NCBI GenBank assembly: GCA_014359885.1
Contig: JACIYN010000059.1
Span: 1 to 64,000, forward strand
Source: Desulfacinum sp.
Lineage (GTDB): Bacteria > Desulfobacterota > Syntrophobacteria > Syntrophobacterales > DSM-9756
Direction of reading: 5' to 3'
Length of the DNA stretch: 64,000 nt
The notes under the pieces were generated by a model that searched no databases, was not told the origin of the DNA, and was given only the letters and a program-made list of their open reading frames with translations. Of the stretch, positions 37,428-46,118 are shown piece after piece. Every line of letters begins with the position of its first letter. The first letter of the stretch is position 1. Made by a program: the position numbers and the translations under genes.

Positions 37428-38258
37428 TCATTGCTGGAGGAGTTCTTCCGTTCGAGCCACGTGGTCCACGAGCATCCTCTGATCCTGGCGGCGCCACTGC
37501 TCGAGAAACCCGGACGTGACCACTCCCTCTTCTTCGGCCAACTGCCTCAGCCTGCGGATGACCAGGTGCCCCCGAACCTTTTGGCTGCAGGCCTCGCTGC
37601 AGCTTTGACACTGAATACACAGCCAGAGGGCCGGGGACCCGAGGAGCGACCGGGGATCTCCCAGCAGGGCGGATCGGAAGAGATGGAGGGGGTCGAAGAT
37701 CTTCCGATCGTAGCAGACGGGACAGGCACTGCTGCATTCGCCGCAGGCAAAGCAGGAAGTGAGGTTCGTCCGATAGCCGTCGAAGACGGAGGCTTTCTTC
37801 CAGAGGGGGAGGGCCGGGTCGTCCACCGCGGTTCCATCGCCCTTTCCCGATTCCTCCTTTTCCAGGAGCCGGGAAAAAGCGCGGTATCGCGCCTCGTGGA
37901 GTCCCACCTGCATCTCCCGCCAGCGGGCGGGAGATGAGGGGGGCACCACGCCCCGCCGAACCGCTTCCCACCGCAAATGGGCCAGAAGCATGGCCGGCTT
38001 GACCGTCATGGGGCAGACATGGGAGCACCTGCGGCATGCCAGGCAAAACCAGATATCCGGCAGGCTCACCAGCTCATCGGTCAGCCCCAGGTTGGCCATC
38101 CACACCAAGGCGCGGGGATGGAGCCGGTTGGTGGCCCGGTTGACGGGGCATTCGATGGCGCACGAGCCGCACGTGTAGCACAGGTTGATTTCGGCGCGAA
38201 CCGTCTGGTTGATGGCCTTTCGGTCGAGAGCACGCGGGAGGATGACGGCTGGCTTCAT
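37428..38258 (-). CDS. 4Fe-4S dicluster protein, internally duplicated HdrC-like
   Basis: Four clusters: CYTCGSCAIECP, CLACRRCSHVCP, CFACGECSSACP, CIQCQSCSEACS. Confidence 0.85.
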   Translation of the reverse strand: MKPAVILPRALDRKAINQTVRAEINLCYTCGSCAIECPVNRATNRLHPRALVWMANLGLTDELVSLPDIWFCLACRRCSHVCPMTVKPAMLLAHLRWEAVRRGVVPPSSPARWREMQVGLHEARYRAFSRLLEKEESGKGDGTAVDDPALPLWKKASVFDGYRTNLTSCFACGECSSACPVCYDRKIFDPLHLFRSALLGDPRSLLGSPALWLCIQCQSCSEACSQKVRGHLVIRRLRQLAEEEGVVTSGFLEQWRRQDQRMLVDHVARTEELLQQ

Positions 38259-38430
38259 GGCAACTCCTTTTTGTTGGAAGGACTCCGCTTACGCCCGTCT
38301 CTGAATCTGATTCATCCATAAACAGGACGTGCACATTTTTCAAGTGACTTTGCATCCTGTGTCACATGAACGATCATGGTCTCCCTTGCGCCACCCCGCC
38401 TGGATGGAAAATATCGTCAAAGGAGGGTTC

Positions 38431-38490
38431 TTTCTGTGGGAGCCGGCCTGCCGGCAATCCGAATCGCGGCCAAGGTCGCTCCTACAAGGG
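38431..38490. repeat. REP-like element TGTGGGAGC...GCTCCTAC
   Basis: tgtgggagccggcctgccggcaatccgaatcgcggccaaggtcgctcctaca; partial relative at 45387-45420. Confidence 0.55.
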
Positions 38491-38577
38491 ACCGAAAACG
38501 CTCTTCTTTCCTATAAACCCCATCACGGACGGCCCGTGATAACGAAGGATGAGACGCACCTTTGGAAACCAGGCTCC

Positions 38578-38635
38578 TGTAGGGGCGAATGATTATTCGC
38601 CCCTACAGGCCGCGCGCACGAACGGAACGAGGCCG
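38578..38635 (+). repeat. Inverted dispersed repeat with perfect 13-bp-arm palindrome (copy 1)
   Basis: TGTAGGGGCGAAT-GATT-ATTCGCCCCTACA then ggccgcgcgcacgaacgga. Confidence 0.85.
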
Positions 38636-38675
38636 CGTTTATATCAGGGTCGGAGCCCCCAGCCCCCGCTCCCGG

Positions 38676-39185
38676 TTAAATCTTTTCCAGAACCGCCTTC
38701 ATGAACGCGGGCAGGTCGTCGGGAGTGCGGGAGGTGATGAGGTTTCCATCCACCACCACCTCCTGATCCAGGTACTCGGCGCCCGCATGAACCAGGTCGT
38801 CGCGAATGGCGAAAAAGCAGGTGGCCTTTTTCCCCTTGAGGATGTCCGCCGAAGCCAGCATCCAACCCCCATGGCAAATGGCGGCCACCACCTTGCCCGC
38901 CTGGAAGGCCTCACGCACCAATCGCACCATGTGGGTGTGGCGGCGCATGAGATCCGGGGAATAGCCGCCCGGGATGATGACCGCATCCCACTCGGCGGCG
39001 GACACCTGGTGGGCCGCCAGGTCCGACGTCACGGGATAGCCGAGTTTGCTCTTGTAGGTCTTCCCCTTTTCCGGCGCCACGGTGGCCACCTGCACTCCCG
39101 CCTCCCGCAGCCTCAGCAAGGGATACCAAACCTCCAATTCCTGGTAGAGGTCTTCCACCAACACCAGCGCTTTCTTGCCTTCCAT
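38676..39185 (-). CDS. DJ-1/PfpI family protein
   Basis: WDAVIIPGGYSPDLMRRHTHMVRLVREAFQAGKVVAAICHGGWML. Confidence 0.88.
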   Translation of the reverse strand: MEGKKALVLVEDLYQELEVWYPLLRLREAGVQVATVAPEKGKTYKSKLGYPVTSDLAAHQVSAAEWDAVIIPGGYSPDLMRRHTHMVRLVREAFQAGKVVAAICHGGWMLASADILKGKKATCFFAIRDDLVHAGAEYLDQEVVVDGNLITSRTPDDLPAFMKAVLEKI

Positions 39186-39384
39186 TCTCTTCCTCCTTCT
39201 AAGCAAAGCCAAGTTCCCCGTGGATTGAAGCACCCATCCTTAACCCCTTGAAGTAACCTTGCGAAAAAGCCCGAGCCCCGCGGCATCCAACGGGCAACTC
39301 ATGGTCCGCATCCCCCCGACCTCCCCTTGAAAAAGGGGAACGCAAACTGAGCGATTTCTTCTTCGGGTGTCCCTTACACCGCAT

Positions 39385-39462
39385 GATGAGCGGGCGGGGA
39401 TAAACCCCGCCCCTGCCCGAGGAGTCCGTTCCTTTTTTTAGGGACGGGCTTTACGCCCACCC
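39385..39462 (+). repeat. Dispersed repeat GATGAGCGGGCGGGGATAAACCCCGCCCCT (copy 2)
   Basis: 30-nt identity with 22211-22240; both followed by a second cgggctt..gccc hairpin. Confidence 0.8.
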
Positions 39463-39520
39463 TTCAAGACCTGTCCCCGAAAAAGATTCGTCCAATCTAG
39501 GGGGGACAAGGAGAGAGGTC

Positions 39521-39568
39521 CCACCCATCACCCATCACCCATCACCCATCACTCGTCACTCATCACTG
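39521..39568 (-). repeat. Tandem CCCATCA repeat
   Basis: cccatcacccatcacccatcacccatcactcgtcactcatcac; reverse complement resembles 30605-30690. Confidence 0.85.
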
Positions 39569-39642
39569 CCCATGAGCCTTGACACCCTGCGCCGGGGGCC
39601 CTTACTTATGCCGTGACCCAAACCACAAGGAGCCTTTTTTTC

Positions 39643-41646
39643 ATGAGCCTTTTCCGATTGAAGGCCGACTGGGATCCCACCGGAGATCAACCTCGAGCCA
39701 TCGAGGCCCTGGCCCGGAACGCGGCCCGGGGAGTCCGGGATCAAACCCTGCTGGGGGTGACGGGATCGGGAAAGACGTTTACCATGGCGCACGTGATTCA
39801 GAAGCTCGGGCGCCCCACCCTGGTGATCGCCCCCAACAAGACCCTGGCCGCCCAGCTCTACGGCGAATTCAAGGCCTTCTTTCCCGAAAACGCCGTGGAG
39901 TATTTTGTCTCCTATTACGATTACTATCAACCGGAAGCGTACCTGCCCCAGACCGATACCTACATCGCCAAGGACGCCTCCATCAACGAAACCATCGACA
40001 AGATGCGCCACTCGGCCACACGGGCCTTGTTGGAACGGCGGGACGTGATCATTGTGGCCAGCGTTTCGTGCATCTATGGCCTGGGCGCGCCGGAAACCTA
40101 CCGGGACATGCTGTTGTGGCTCAAGACGGGCATGGAAGCGGACCGGGACGCCGTGCTGCGCAAGCTCGTGGAGATCCACTACGAGCGCAACGACGTGGAC
40201 TTCCATCGCGGCACCTTTCGGGTGAGGGGGGACGTGGTGGAGGTCTTCCCGGCCCATGAAGAGGATCGCGCCGTGCGCATCGAATTCTTCGGCGACGAGG
40301 TGGACGTGATCAAGGAGTTCGACCCCCTCACGGGCCGCACCCTCAGGACCCTGGAAGAGGTGGCCGTCTACCCGGGCAGCCACTACGTGACGGACCGGGC
40401 CACCCTGGAACGGGCCATCCAGTCCATCCAGGAGGAGCTTTCGGTGCGCCTGGATGAACTGCGGGCGGCGGGAAAGCTGGTGGAAGCCCAGCGGCTGGAG
40501 GAACGCACCCGCCTGGACCTGGAGATGCTCAAGGAGCTGGGTTACTGCCCGGGCATCGAAAACTACTCCCGGCACCTCACGGGCCGCCGCCCCGGGGAAC
40601 CGCCCCCGACCCTCCTCGAATACTTCCCGGACGACTTTCTGCTCTTCATCGACGAAAGCCACATCACCGTGCCCCAATTGAGGGGCATGTACCGCGGCGA
40701 CCGATCCCGAAAGGAAACGCTGGTCCGGTACGGATTCCGCCTGCCGTCCGCCTTGGACAACCGACCGCTCTCCTTCGAGGAGTTCGAAGCCAAGATCCAC
40801 CAGGTGATCTACGTGTCGGCCACACCGGGACCCTACGAACTGGAGCGTTCGGGCGACCATGTGGTGGAACAGATCATCCGCCCCACGGGGCTGGTGGATC
40901 CCAAGGTGGAGATCCGTCCGGCCGACCACCAGGTGGACGACCTGATCGGCGAGATCCGAAAACGGGTGGCCGCGGGGCAGCGGGTGCTGGTGACCACACT
41001 CACCAAGCGGATGGCGGAGGATCTCACCGAGTACCTGGCTGAACTCCACATCCGTGTCCGCTACATGCATTCGGACATCGACACCCTGGAGCGCATCGAA
41101 CTGGTGCGGGATCTCCGGCTGGGCGAATACGACGTTCTGGTGGGGATCAATCTGTTGCGGGAGGGGCTGGACATCCCCGAAGTGTCCTTGGTGGCCGTTC
41201 TGGACGCGGACAACGAGGGCTTTTTGCGCTCGGAACGCTCGCTCATCCAGACGGCCGGGCGGGCGGCCCGAAACGTGGACGGCACGGTGATCCTCTACGC
41301 GAACCACATCACCGATTCCATCCGCCGGGCCGTGGACGAAACGGAGCGGCGCCGGGCCATCCAGCTCGCCTACAACGAGGCCCACGGGATCACCCCCCAC
41401 ACGATCCGAAAGGAGATCCCCGACATTCTGGCGGAATACCGGCCCCGGGACGAGGCTTTCGTTTCCGAGGATCTGGCGGAAGAGGCCCGGGCGCTGTTCG
41501 AGAGCGCGGGGGATTCGCTGGACGAACGCATCGCGGCTCTCGAAAAGCACATGAAGGATGCGGCGGCGGCCCTGGAGTTCGAGAAGGCCGCCGCCCTGCG
41601 GGACCAGATCAAGGAGTTGCGCCGCCGCCAGCTCCTGACCCAGTAA
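39643..41646 (+). CDS. uvrB: Excinuclease ABC subunit B
   Basis: [64 protein letters not shown]-terminal UVR motif. Confidence 0.97.
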   Translation: MSLFRLKADWDPTGDQPRAIEALARNAARGVRDQTLLGVTGSGKTFTMAHVIQKLGRPTLVIAPNKTLAAQLYGEFKAFFPENAVEYFVSYYDYYQPEAYLPQTDTYIAKDASINETIDKMRHSATRALLERRDVIIVASVSCIYGLGAPETYRDMLLWLKTGMEADRDAVLRKLVEIHYERNDVDFHRGTFRVRGDVVEVFPAHEEDRAVRIEFFGDEVDVIKEFDPLTGRTLRTLEEVAVYPGSHYVTDRATLERAIQSIQEELSVRLDELRAAGKLVEAQRLEERTRLDLEMLKELGYCPGIENYSRHLTGRRPGEPPPTLLEYFPDDFLLFIDESHITVPQLRGMYRGDRSRKETLVRYGFRLPSALDNRPLSFEEFEAKIHQVIYVSATPGPYELERSGDHVVEQIIRPTGLVDPKVEIRPADHQVDDLIGEIRKRVAAGQRVLVTTLTKRMAEDLTEYLAELHIRVRYMHSDIDTLERIELVRDLRLGEYDVLVGINLLREGLDIPEVSLVAVLDADNEGFLRSERSLIQTAGRAARNVDGTVILYANHITDSIRRAVDETERRRAIQLAYNEAHGITPHTIRKEIPDILAEYRPRDEAFVSEDLAEEARALFESAGDSLDERIAALEKHMKDAAAALEFEKAAALRDQIKELRRRQLLTQ

Positions 41647-41690
41647 GCTTTGAGCATGCCCTTTAAAATAGAAGATCAAAGGCTCGCGGC

Positions 41691-42638
41691 TTACGATAGA
41701 GGCCCATCCAGCGGGCCGAAATGCGCCTCAAAGCGCCGGCGAAAATCCCGGGGGCTGAAGAAATGTTCCTGGGTGCCGTGGCACTCCACGGCGAAGGAAG
41801 CGGCCACGCTGCCCATCTGACAGCACGTCAGGGCATCCTTTCCCAGGGCCCATCCCTTCAGGAATCCCGCGCGGTAGGCGTCCCCGGCTCCCGTGGGATC
41901 CACCACCTTCTCGGGAGTCACCGCCGGAACGAAAGTATCCTCACCTTCCAGATGCAGCACGCTGCCTTCCGGCCCCCGGGTGGTGACCACCATGGACACC
42001 CGCCGGCGAAGCTCCTCCACGCGCCAGCCGGTCATTTTCAGAAAGTAGCTCAGTTCATACTCGTTGGAAATGAAGCAGAGGGCCCCCTGGACCGCCCGCG
42101 CGATTTCCTCCCCCGTCCAGATGTTGAGGCTCTGGCCGGGATCGAAGACAAAGGGCACCCGAGCCCGACGGCAGCGCTCGGCAAATCCCTGCATGTCGTT
42201 CTTGTTGCCGGGGCCGATGTGCACCAAAGCGGGCAGGGCGCCGTCGTCCAGGGCGGGAAGATCCGCTTCGAAGGCCATGGCCCCCGGATTGAAAGCCGTG
42301 ATCTGGTTGTCGTCCAGGTCGGTGGTGATGTAGGCCCCCGCGGTGAAGACGCCGGGAATCTTCTTGATCCACCGTTGGGGCAGGCCGTGCCGCTCCAGCC
42401 AGCTTTCGTAACGGCCGAAATCTTCCCCCGCAGTGGCCACGATGGCCGGCTTCTCGCCCAGAAGCGCCAGGGTGTAGGCGATGTTCCCGGCCGTCCCTCC
42501 GAACTTTTCCACCAACCCGTTGATGTTGAAGCACACGTTCAACATGTGGATCTTGCTGGGCAGGATGTGATCCGCAAAATGCCCCGGAAAGTCCATGATG
42601 CGATCGTAAGCCAAGGATCCGGAAATAAAGATGTTCAT
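41691..42638 (-). CDS. PfkB family carbohydrate/nucleoside kinase
   Basis: GGTAGNIAYTLALLGEKP; VDPTGAGDAYRAGFLKGW. Confidence 0.88.
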   Translation of the reverse strand: MNIFISGSLAYDRIMDFPGHFADHILPSKIHMLNVCFNINGLVEKFGGTAGNIAYTLALLGEKPAIVATAGEDFGRYESWLERHGLPQRWIKKIPGVFTAGAYITTDLDDNQITAFNPGAMAFEADLPALDDGALPALVHIGPGNKNDMQGFAERCRRARVPFVFDPGQSLNIWTGEEIARAVQGALCFISNEYELSYFLKMTGWRVEELRRRVSMVVTTRGPEGSVLHLEGEDTFVPAVTPEKVVDPTGAGDAYRAGFLKGWALGKDALTCCQMGSVAASFAVECHGTQEHFFSPRDFRRRFEAHFGPLDGPLS

Positions 42639-42652
42639 TGGTCCGCACCCTC

Positions 42653-44104
42653 TCATTGGCCGTCCTTGGCGGCCGGTTCCGTTTTGCGCTTCTTCTTGCG
42701 GGGTCGTCGCTTGCGCTTGGGAGCAGCCGGGGCATCCTTGTTCGCCCTGGCTTCCTGAGGCCGAGGACCGGGCTTTCTTTTCTGCGGCGGCCGCCGTGTT
42801 CGTTTCTTCTTGGCCTTGTCGGCGACGAACAGGTCATCCTCGGCCCACACCACCGGGATCTTGCTTCCCAGGAGCTTTTCCACGTTCTCCAGGGCGTACA
42901 CGTCGTCTTCAGAGCACAGCGTGATGGCCCGCCCTTCCTTGCCGGCTCGGGCCGTCCGCCCGATGCGGTGAACGAATTCCTCGGGATCCTGCGGCACGTC
43001 GTAGTTGAACACGTGGGTCACGTCCTCCACGTGCAGGCCCCGGGACGCCACGTCGGTGGCCACCAGGATCTGGATGTCGCCGGTCTTGAACCGTTCCAGC
43101 AGCTTGATGCGGCGGGCCTGCGGCAGATCCCCCGTGATGGCCCGCGCCCGGTAGCCGTTTCCCACCAGCCGGTCGGCCACCCAGCTGGTCTGCACCTTCG
43201 TGTTGCAGAAGACCAAGGCGCGTTCCGGTTTTTCCCTCTGGAGCAGCCCCAGGAAAAGAGAAAATTTTTCCGGCCGGCCCACGTGGTAAAGTTCCTGATG
43301 GATCGTTTCCACCACCAGCTGTTCCGGATTGACCACCACCTCCTCCGGAACGTTCATGTACTGATAGGTCAGCTCCAGCACCCGCAAAGAAAGGGTTGCA
43401 GAAAAAAGCATGGTCTGCCGACGACTATAGGGAGGGAGTTTGCTCATGATGTAGCGCAGATCTTTGACGAAGCCCATGTCCAGCATGCGGTCCGCCTCGT
43501 CGATCACCAGCAGGGAGACATCCTGGGGCCGAAAGAGCCCCTGCTTCATCAGGTCGATGAGCCGACCCGGAGTGGCGATCACCACATGGGCGCCGCGCTT
43601 GAGGGCGTCGATCTGGGCATTGTATCCCACGCCCCCATAGATGGCCACCGTGCGCAGGGGCAGGTACTTGCCCAGCAGCTCGGCATCCGCCTGGATCTGC
43701 AGGGCCAGTTCCCGCGTGGGCGCCAGGATCAGGGCGTGGCAGGCGTCTTTGAGCTTTTCTTGCTGGGAAAGCTTCTGAAAGATGGTCACCAGGAAGACCG
43801 CCGTCTTGCCGCTTCCCGTCTGGGCCTGGGCGGCAATGTCCTTGCCCTGCAAAGTGATGGGAAGCGACTTTTCCTGGATGGGGGTGCAGCGGACATACCC
43901 CGCTTCGTGCAAGCCCTTCAAGACGTCCGGCGCCAGCCCCAGATCGGCGAAGGGCATGCCCTGCCCCACATCCGTGCGGGCCTTTCGGGCTTCGGGCAAC
44001 ACCGGCGGGTCGGACGATTGGACGGGATCGGGCGGCTCGACGGCAACGTTCGGGGAAGGAGACTGGAACAGATCGCGGAAAAATTGGATGATTCTCTTCA
44101 GCAC
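42653..44104 (-). CDS. DEAD-box RNA helicase
   Basis: AQTGSGKTAVF, PTRELALQI, DEADRMLDMGF, SATL, HRIGRTARAG. Confidence 0.93.
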   Translation of the reverse strand: MLKRIIQFFRDLFQSPSPNVAVEPPDPVQSSDPPVLPEARKARTDVGQGMPFADLGLAPDVLKGLHEAGYVRCTPIQEKSLPITLQGKDIAAQAQTGSGKTAVFLVTIFQKLSQQEKLKDACHALILAPTRELALQIQADAELLGKYLPLRTVAIYGGVGYNAQIDALKRGAHVVIATPGRLIDLMKQGLFRPQDVSLLVIDEADRMLDMGFVKDLRYIMSKLPPYSRRQTMLFSATLSLRVLELTYQYMNVPEEVVVNPEQLVVETIHQELYHVGRPEKFSLFLGLLQREKPERALVFCNTKVQTSWVADRLVGNGYRARAITGDLPQARRIKLLERFKTGDIQILVATDVASRGLHVEDVTHVFNYDVPQDPEEFVHRIGRTARAGKEGRAITLCSEDDVYALENVEKLLGSKIPVVWAEDDLFVADKAKKKRTRRPPQKRKPGPRPQEARANKDAPAAPKRKRRPRKKKRKTEPAAKDGQ

Positions 44105-44335
44105 TCGTTTTTGTTCCTCCGTGAAGGTGAAAGGATGGTATCACATGGCCGGCTCCACATTGAGGTTGGCCTTTTGATCCGAATTTGGCACACTCAGGTG
44201 CATATTCGCAAAAGCCGAAACTGTCTATAGCAAATTAAGGACAGTACGGCAAACGGGCTCCCATGCCGCACGGCGGATGGCCCGAAATGGGGCCGGGAAG
44301 GACCGGTCCACGACCACGGGAAGGAGGCAGGATCC

Positions 44336-45085
44336 ATGAAGGGGTTGGGACGAACGGGGATGCTTTGGTTGCGCACATCTTGTTTGATCATGGCGCTTTG
44401 TCTCGCCGGGGCCGCGCATGCCGAGGCGGCCACCTTCCGCATCACCTTCAAGGACGGGAACCGGGTGGAAGTTCCGTACTGCTGGGAGAAGGGAGCCACA
44501 ATCTTTTTTGAGATCCCGGGGGGGGTTGCAGGGATTCCCAAAACCCAGATCGCCCGGATCGAGGAGGTCCTGGCAAGCCGGGAAATGTCCCTGGACCAGA
44601 CGGTCAACCGGGCGGACCTGTATGTGGATGGCGGGCCCAAGGAAGAAGAGGCGATGGTCCAGCTGATTCGCCAAGCCGTGCCCCAGGCCGACCTGGAGGC
44701 CCTCTCCCCTGAGGAAGCGGCGCTCCTTCTGGGCGGAACGGATCGTTCCCGGGCCGCACCCGCTTCGGTGCGCCTCTATCGGACCACGGTTCACCCCAAA
44801 GGCGACTTCTCCGAATGGATGCGCCTCAAGAACGACGGGGCCGTCCTGGTGGTCCAATACCTGCTGAGCGGCTCCGACGATCTCCTGAGCCGCCGCTTCC
44901 ATGTGCTGCTCTACGATGGAAGCGACCGGCTGCTTCGAAAGGAGCCCTGCCAGGTGCAGGAACTGGAGATCCCCAAGAAACTGGCGTCCAAGCTGGGCCT
45001 TCGGGACAAGCTCTTCCTGGTGGTGGCCACCCTGCAGCCGGATCCCAAGGTTCGCCGCTACGAACTGGCTTCCGCCACGCCGTGA
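44336..45085 (+). CDS. Hypothetical exported protein
   Basis: N-terminal signal peptide (LIMALCLAGAAHAEA); 249 aa. Confidence 0.6.
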   Translation: MKGLGRTGMLWLRTSCLIMALCLAGAAHAEAATFRITFKDGNRVEVPYCWEKGATIFFEIPGGVAGIPKTQIARIEEVLASREMSLDQTVNRADLYVDGGPKEEEAMVQLIRQAVPQADLEALSPEEAALLLGGTDRSRAAPASVRLYRTTVHPKGDFSEWMRLKNDGAVLVVQYLLSGSDDLLSRRFHVLLYDGSDRLLRKEPCQVQELEIPKKLASKLGLRDKLFLVVATLQPDPKVRRYELASATP

Positions 45086-45214
45086 CCCCCACGGCGGCCT
45101 GAACAGGGCCCGCCCCTTCCCAAAAAGCGATGCGCTTTGGGAGAGGTGGGGCCTGATGCCCGCATGTCAGGACCCCGCACTGACACGGCACCATCCGAAT
45201 TTGATGGGAAAGGC

Positions 45215-45272
45215 CAGCTCGCTCCGTACGTGCGCGCGGCCTGTAGGGGCGAATAATCATTCGCCCCTACAG
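45215..45272 (-). repeat. Inverted dispersed repeat (copy 2 of 38578-38635)
   Basis: gctccgtacgtgcgcgcggcctgtaggggcgaataatcattcgcccctacag; both copies give MIIRPYRPRARTER in opposite-strand ORFs of the track. Confidence 0.85.
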
Positions 45273-45436
45273 TGGCCTGCTTCCGAAGGGTGCGCGTCAC
45301 CCTTCGTTACCACGAGCCGTCCGTGATGGGGGTTCATCTGAAAAAACCGCGGATGAACGCGAACAGACGCAAAGGGGTCTTCTCCATTGTGGGAGCGGCC
45401 CTGGCCGCGATCCGGATCGCCGATGAACGGGCGCGA

Positions 45437-45883
45437 TCAAGGGATCCGGCCCTCCATCCACCGCGACAGCGCTTCCGCCAAGGCGTCGGGCAACGGCATG
45501 GGGCCGGACCTTCCCACACACACCAGGTGCAGCACCGCCCGGGTGGTCGTCTCCCGGCTCTCGTCATCATGAACCCGTTCAATGGTGTGGGCCAGGGAAA
45601 GGCTCCGCCGTCCCCTTCGCACAATGCCGGTGCCCACCTGGATCCGATCGTCATAGTGCAGTGGCTTGAGGTACCTGCATTGAACCTCCGCCACCGTGAG
45701 GTGCAGCCCTTCCTCCATGAGCCGCCTGTAAGGGAACCCCAACCGTCGGAAAAACGCCTCGCGGCCCAGCTCGAACAGGTGAAAGTAGTTTCCGTGATAG
45801 ACGCCCTGGCCCAGATCCACCTCGTATAGGGGAACCCGCAGGCAATGGTGAAACCAGGGCCCCTGCACCGTAAGCTCTTCCAT
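45437..45883 (-). CDS. Acyl-CoA thioesterase, 4HBT/YbgC-like
   Basis: VPLYEVDLGQGVYHGNYFHLFELGREAFFRRLGF. Confidence 0.85.
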   Translation of the reverse strand: MEELTVQGPWFHHCLRVPLYEVDLGQGVYHGNYFHLFELGREAFFRRLGFPYRRLMEEGLHLTVAEVQCRYLKPLHYDDRIQVGTGIVRRGRRSLSLAHTIERVHDDESRETTTRAVLHLVCVGRSGPMPLPDALAEALSRWMEGRIP

Positions 45884-46118
45884 GCGCGCCTCCGCTTTTT
45901 GACATCCCGCGATCTCTGGGAGCGTGTCCGAGTCTGGCCCTTCCATTCCAGGGGCCAAGAAACTTCCTGGTTTCGTAGCCGCGGGGCTTCCGCCCCCGTT
46001 CCTCGCCGCTTGAAGTCGCCGCCCCGGCGTGTTAGCCATACAACGGTGTGGACGACCGATTAGAACAGCATCTCATACCCAAGGAGTCAAACCCCACTTG
46101 AAGACTACGACGCGTGTG

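Noticed and set aside
39521-39568. CCCATCA array considered as CRISPR
   Set aside because: 7-nt contiguous repeats without spacers; no cas genes in the window.
44225-44902. 225-aa minus ORF opposite the exported protein
   Set aside because: Antisense to a plus-strand ORF with a good signal peptide; the plus frame is more plausible.
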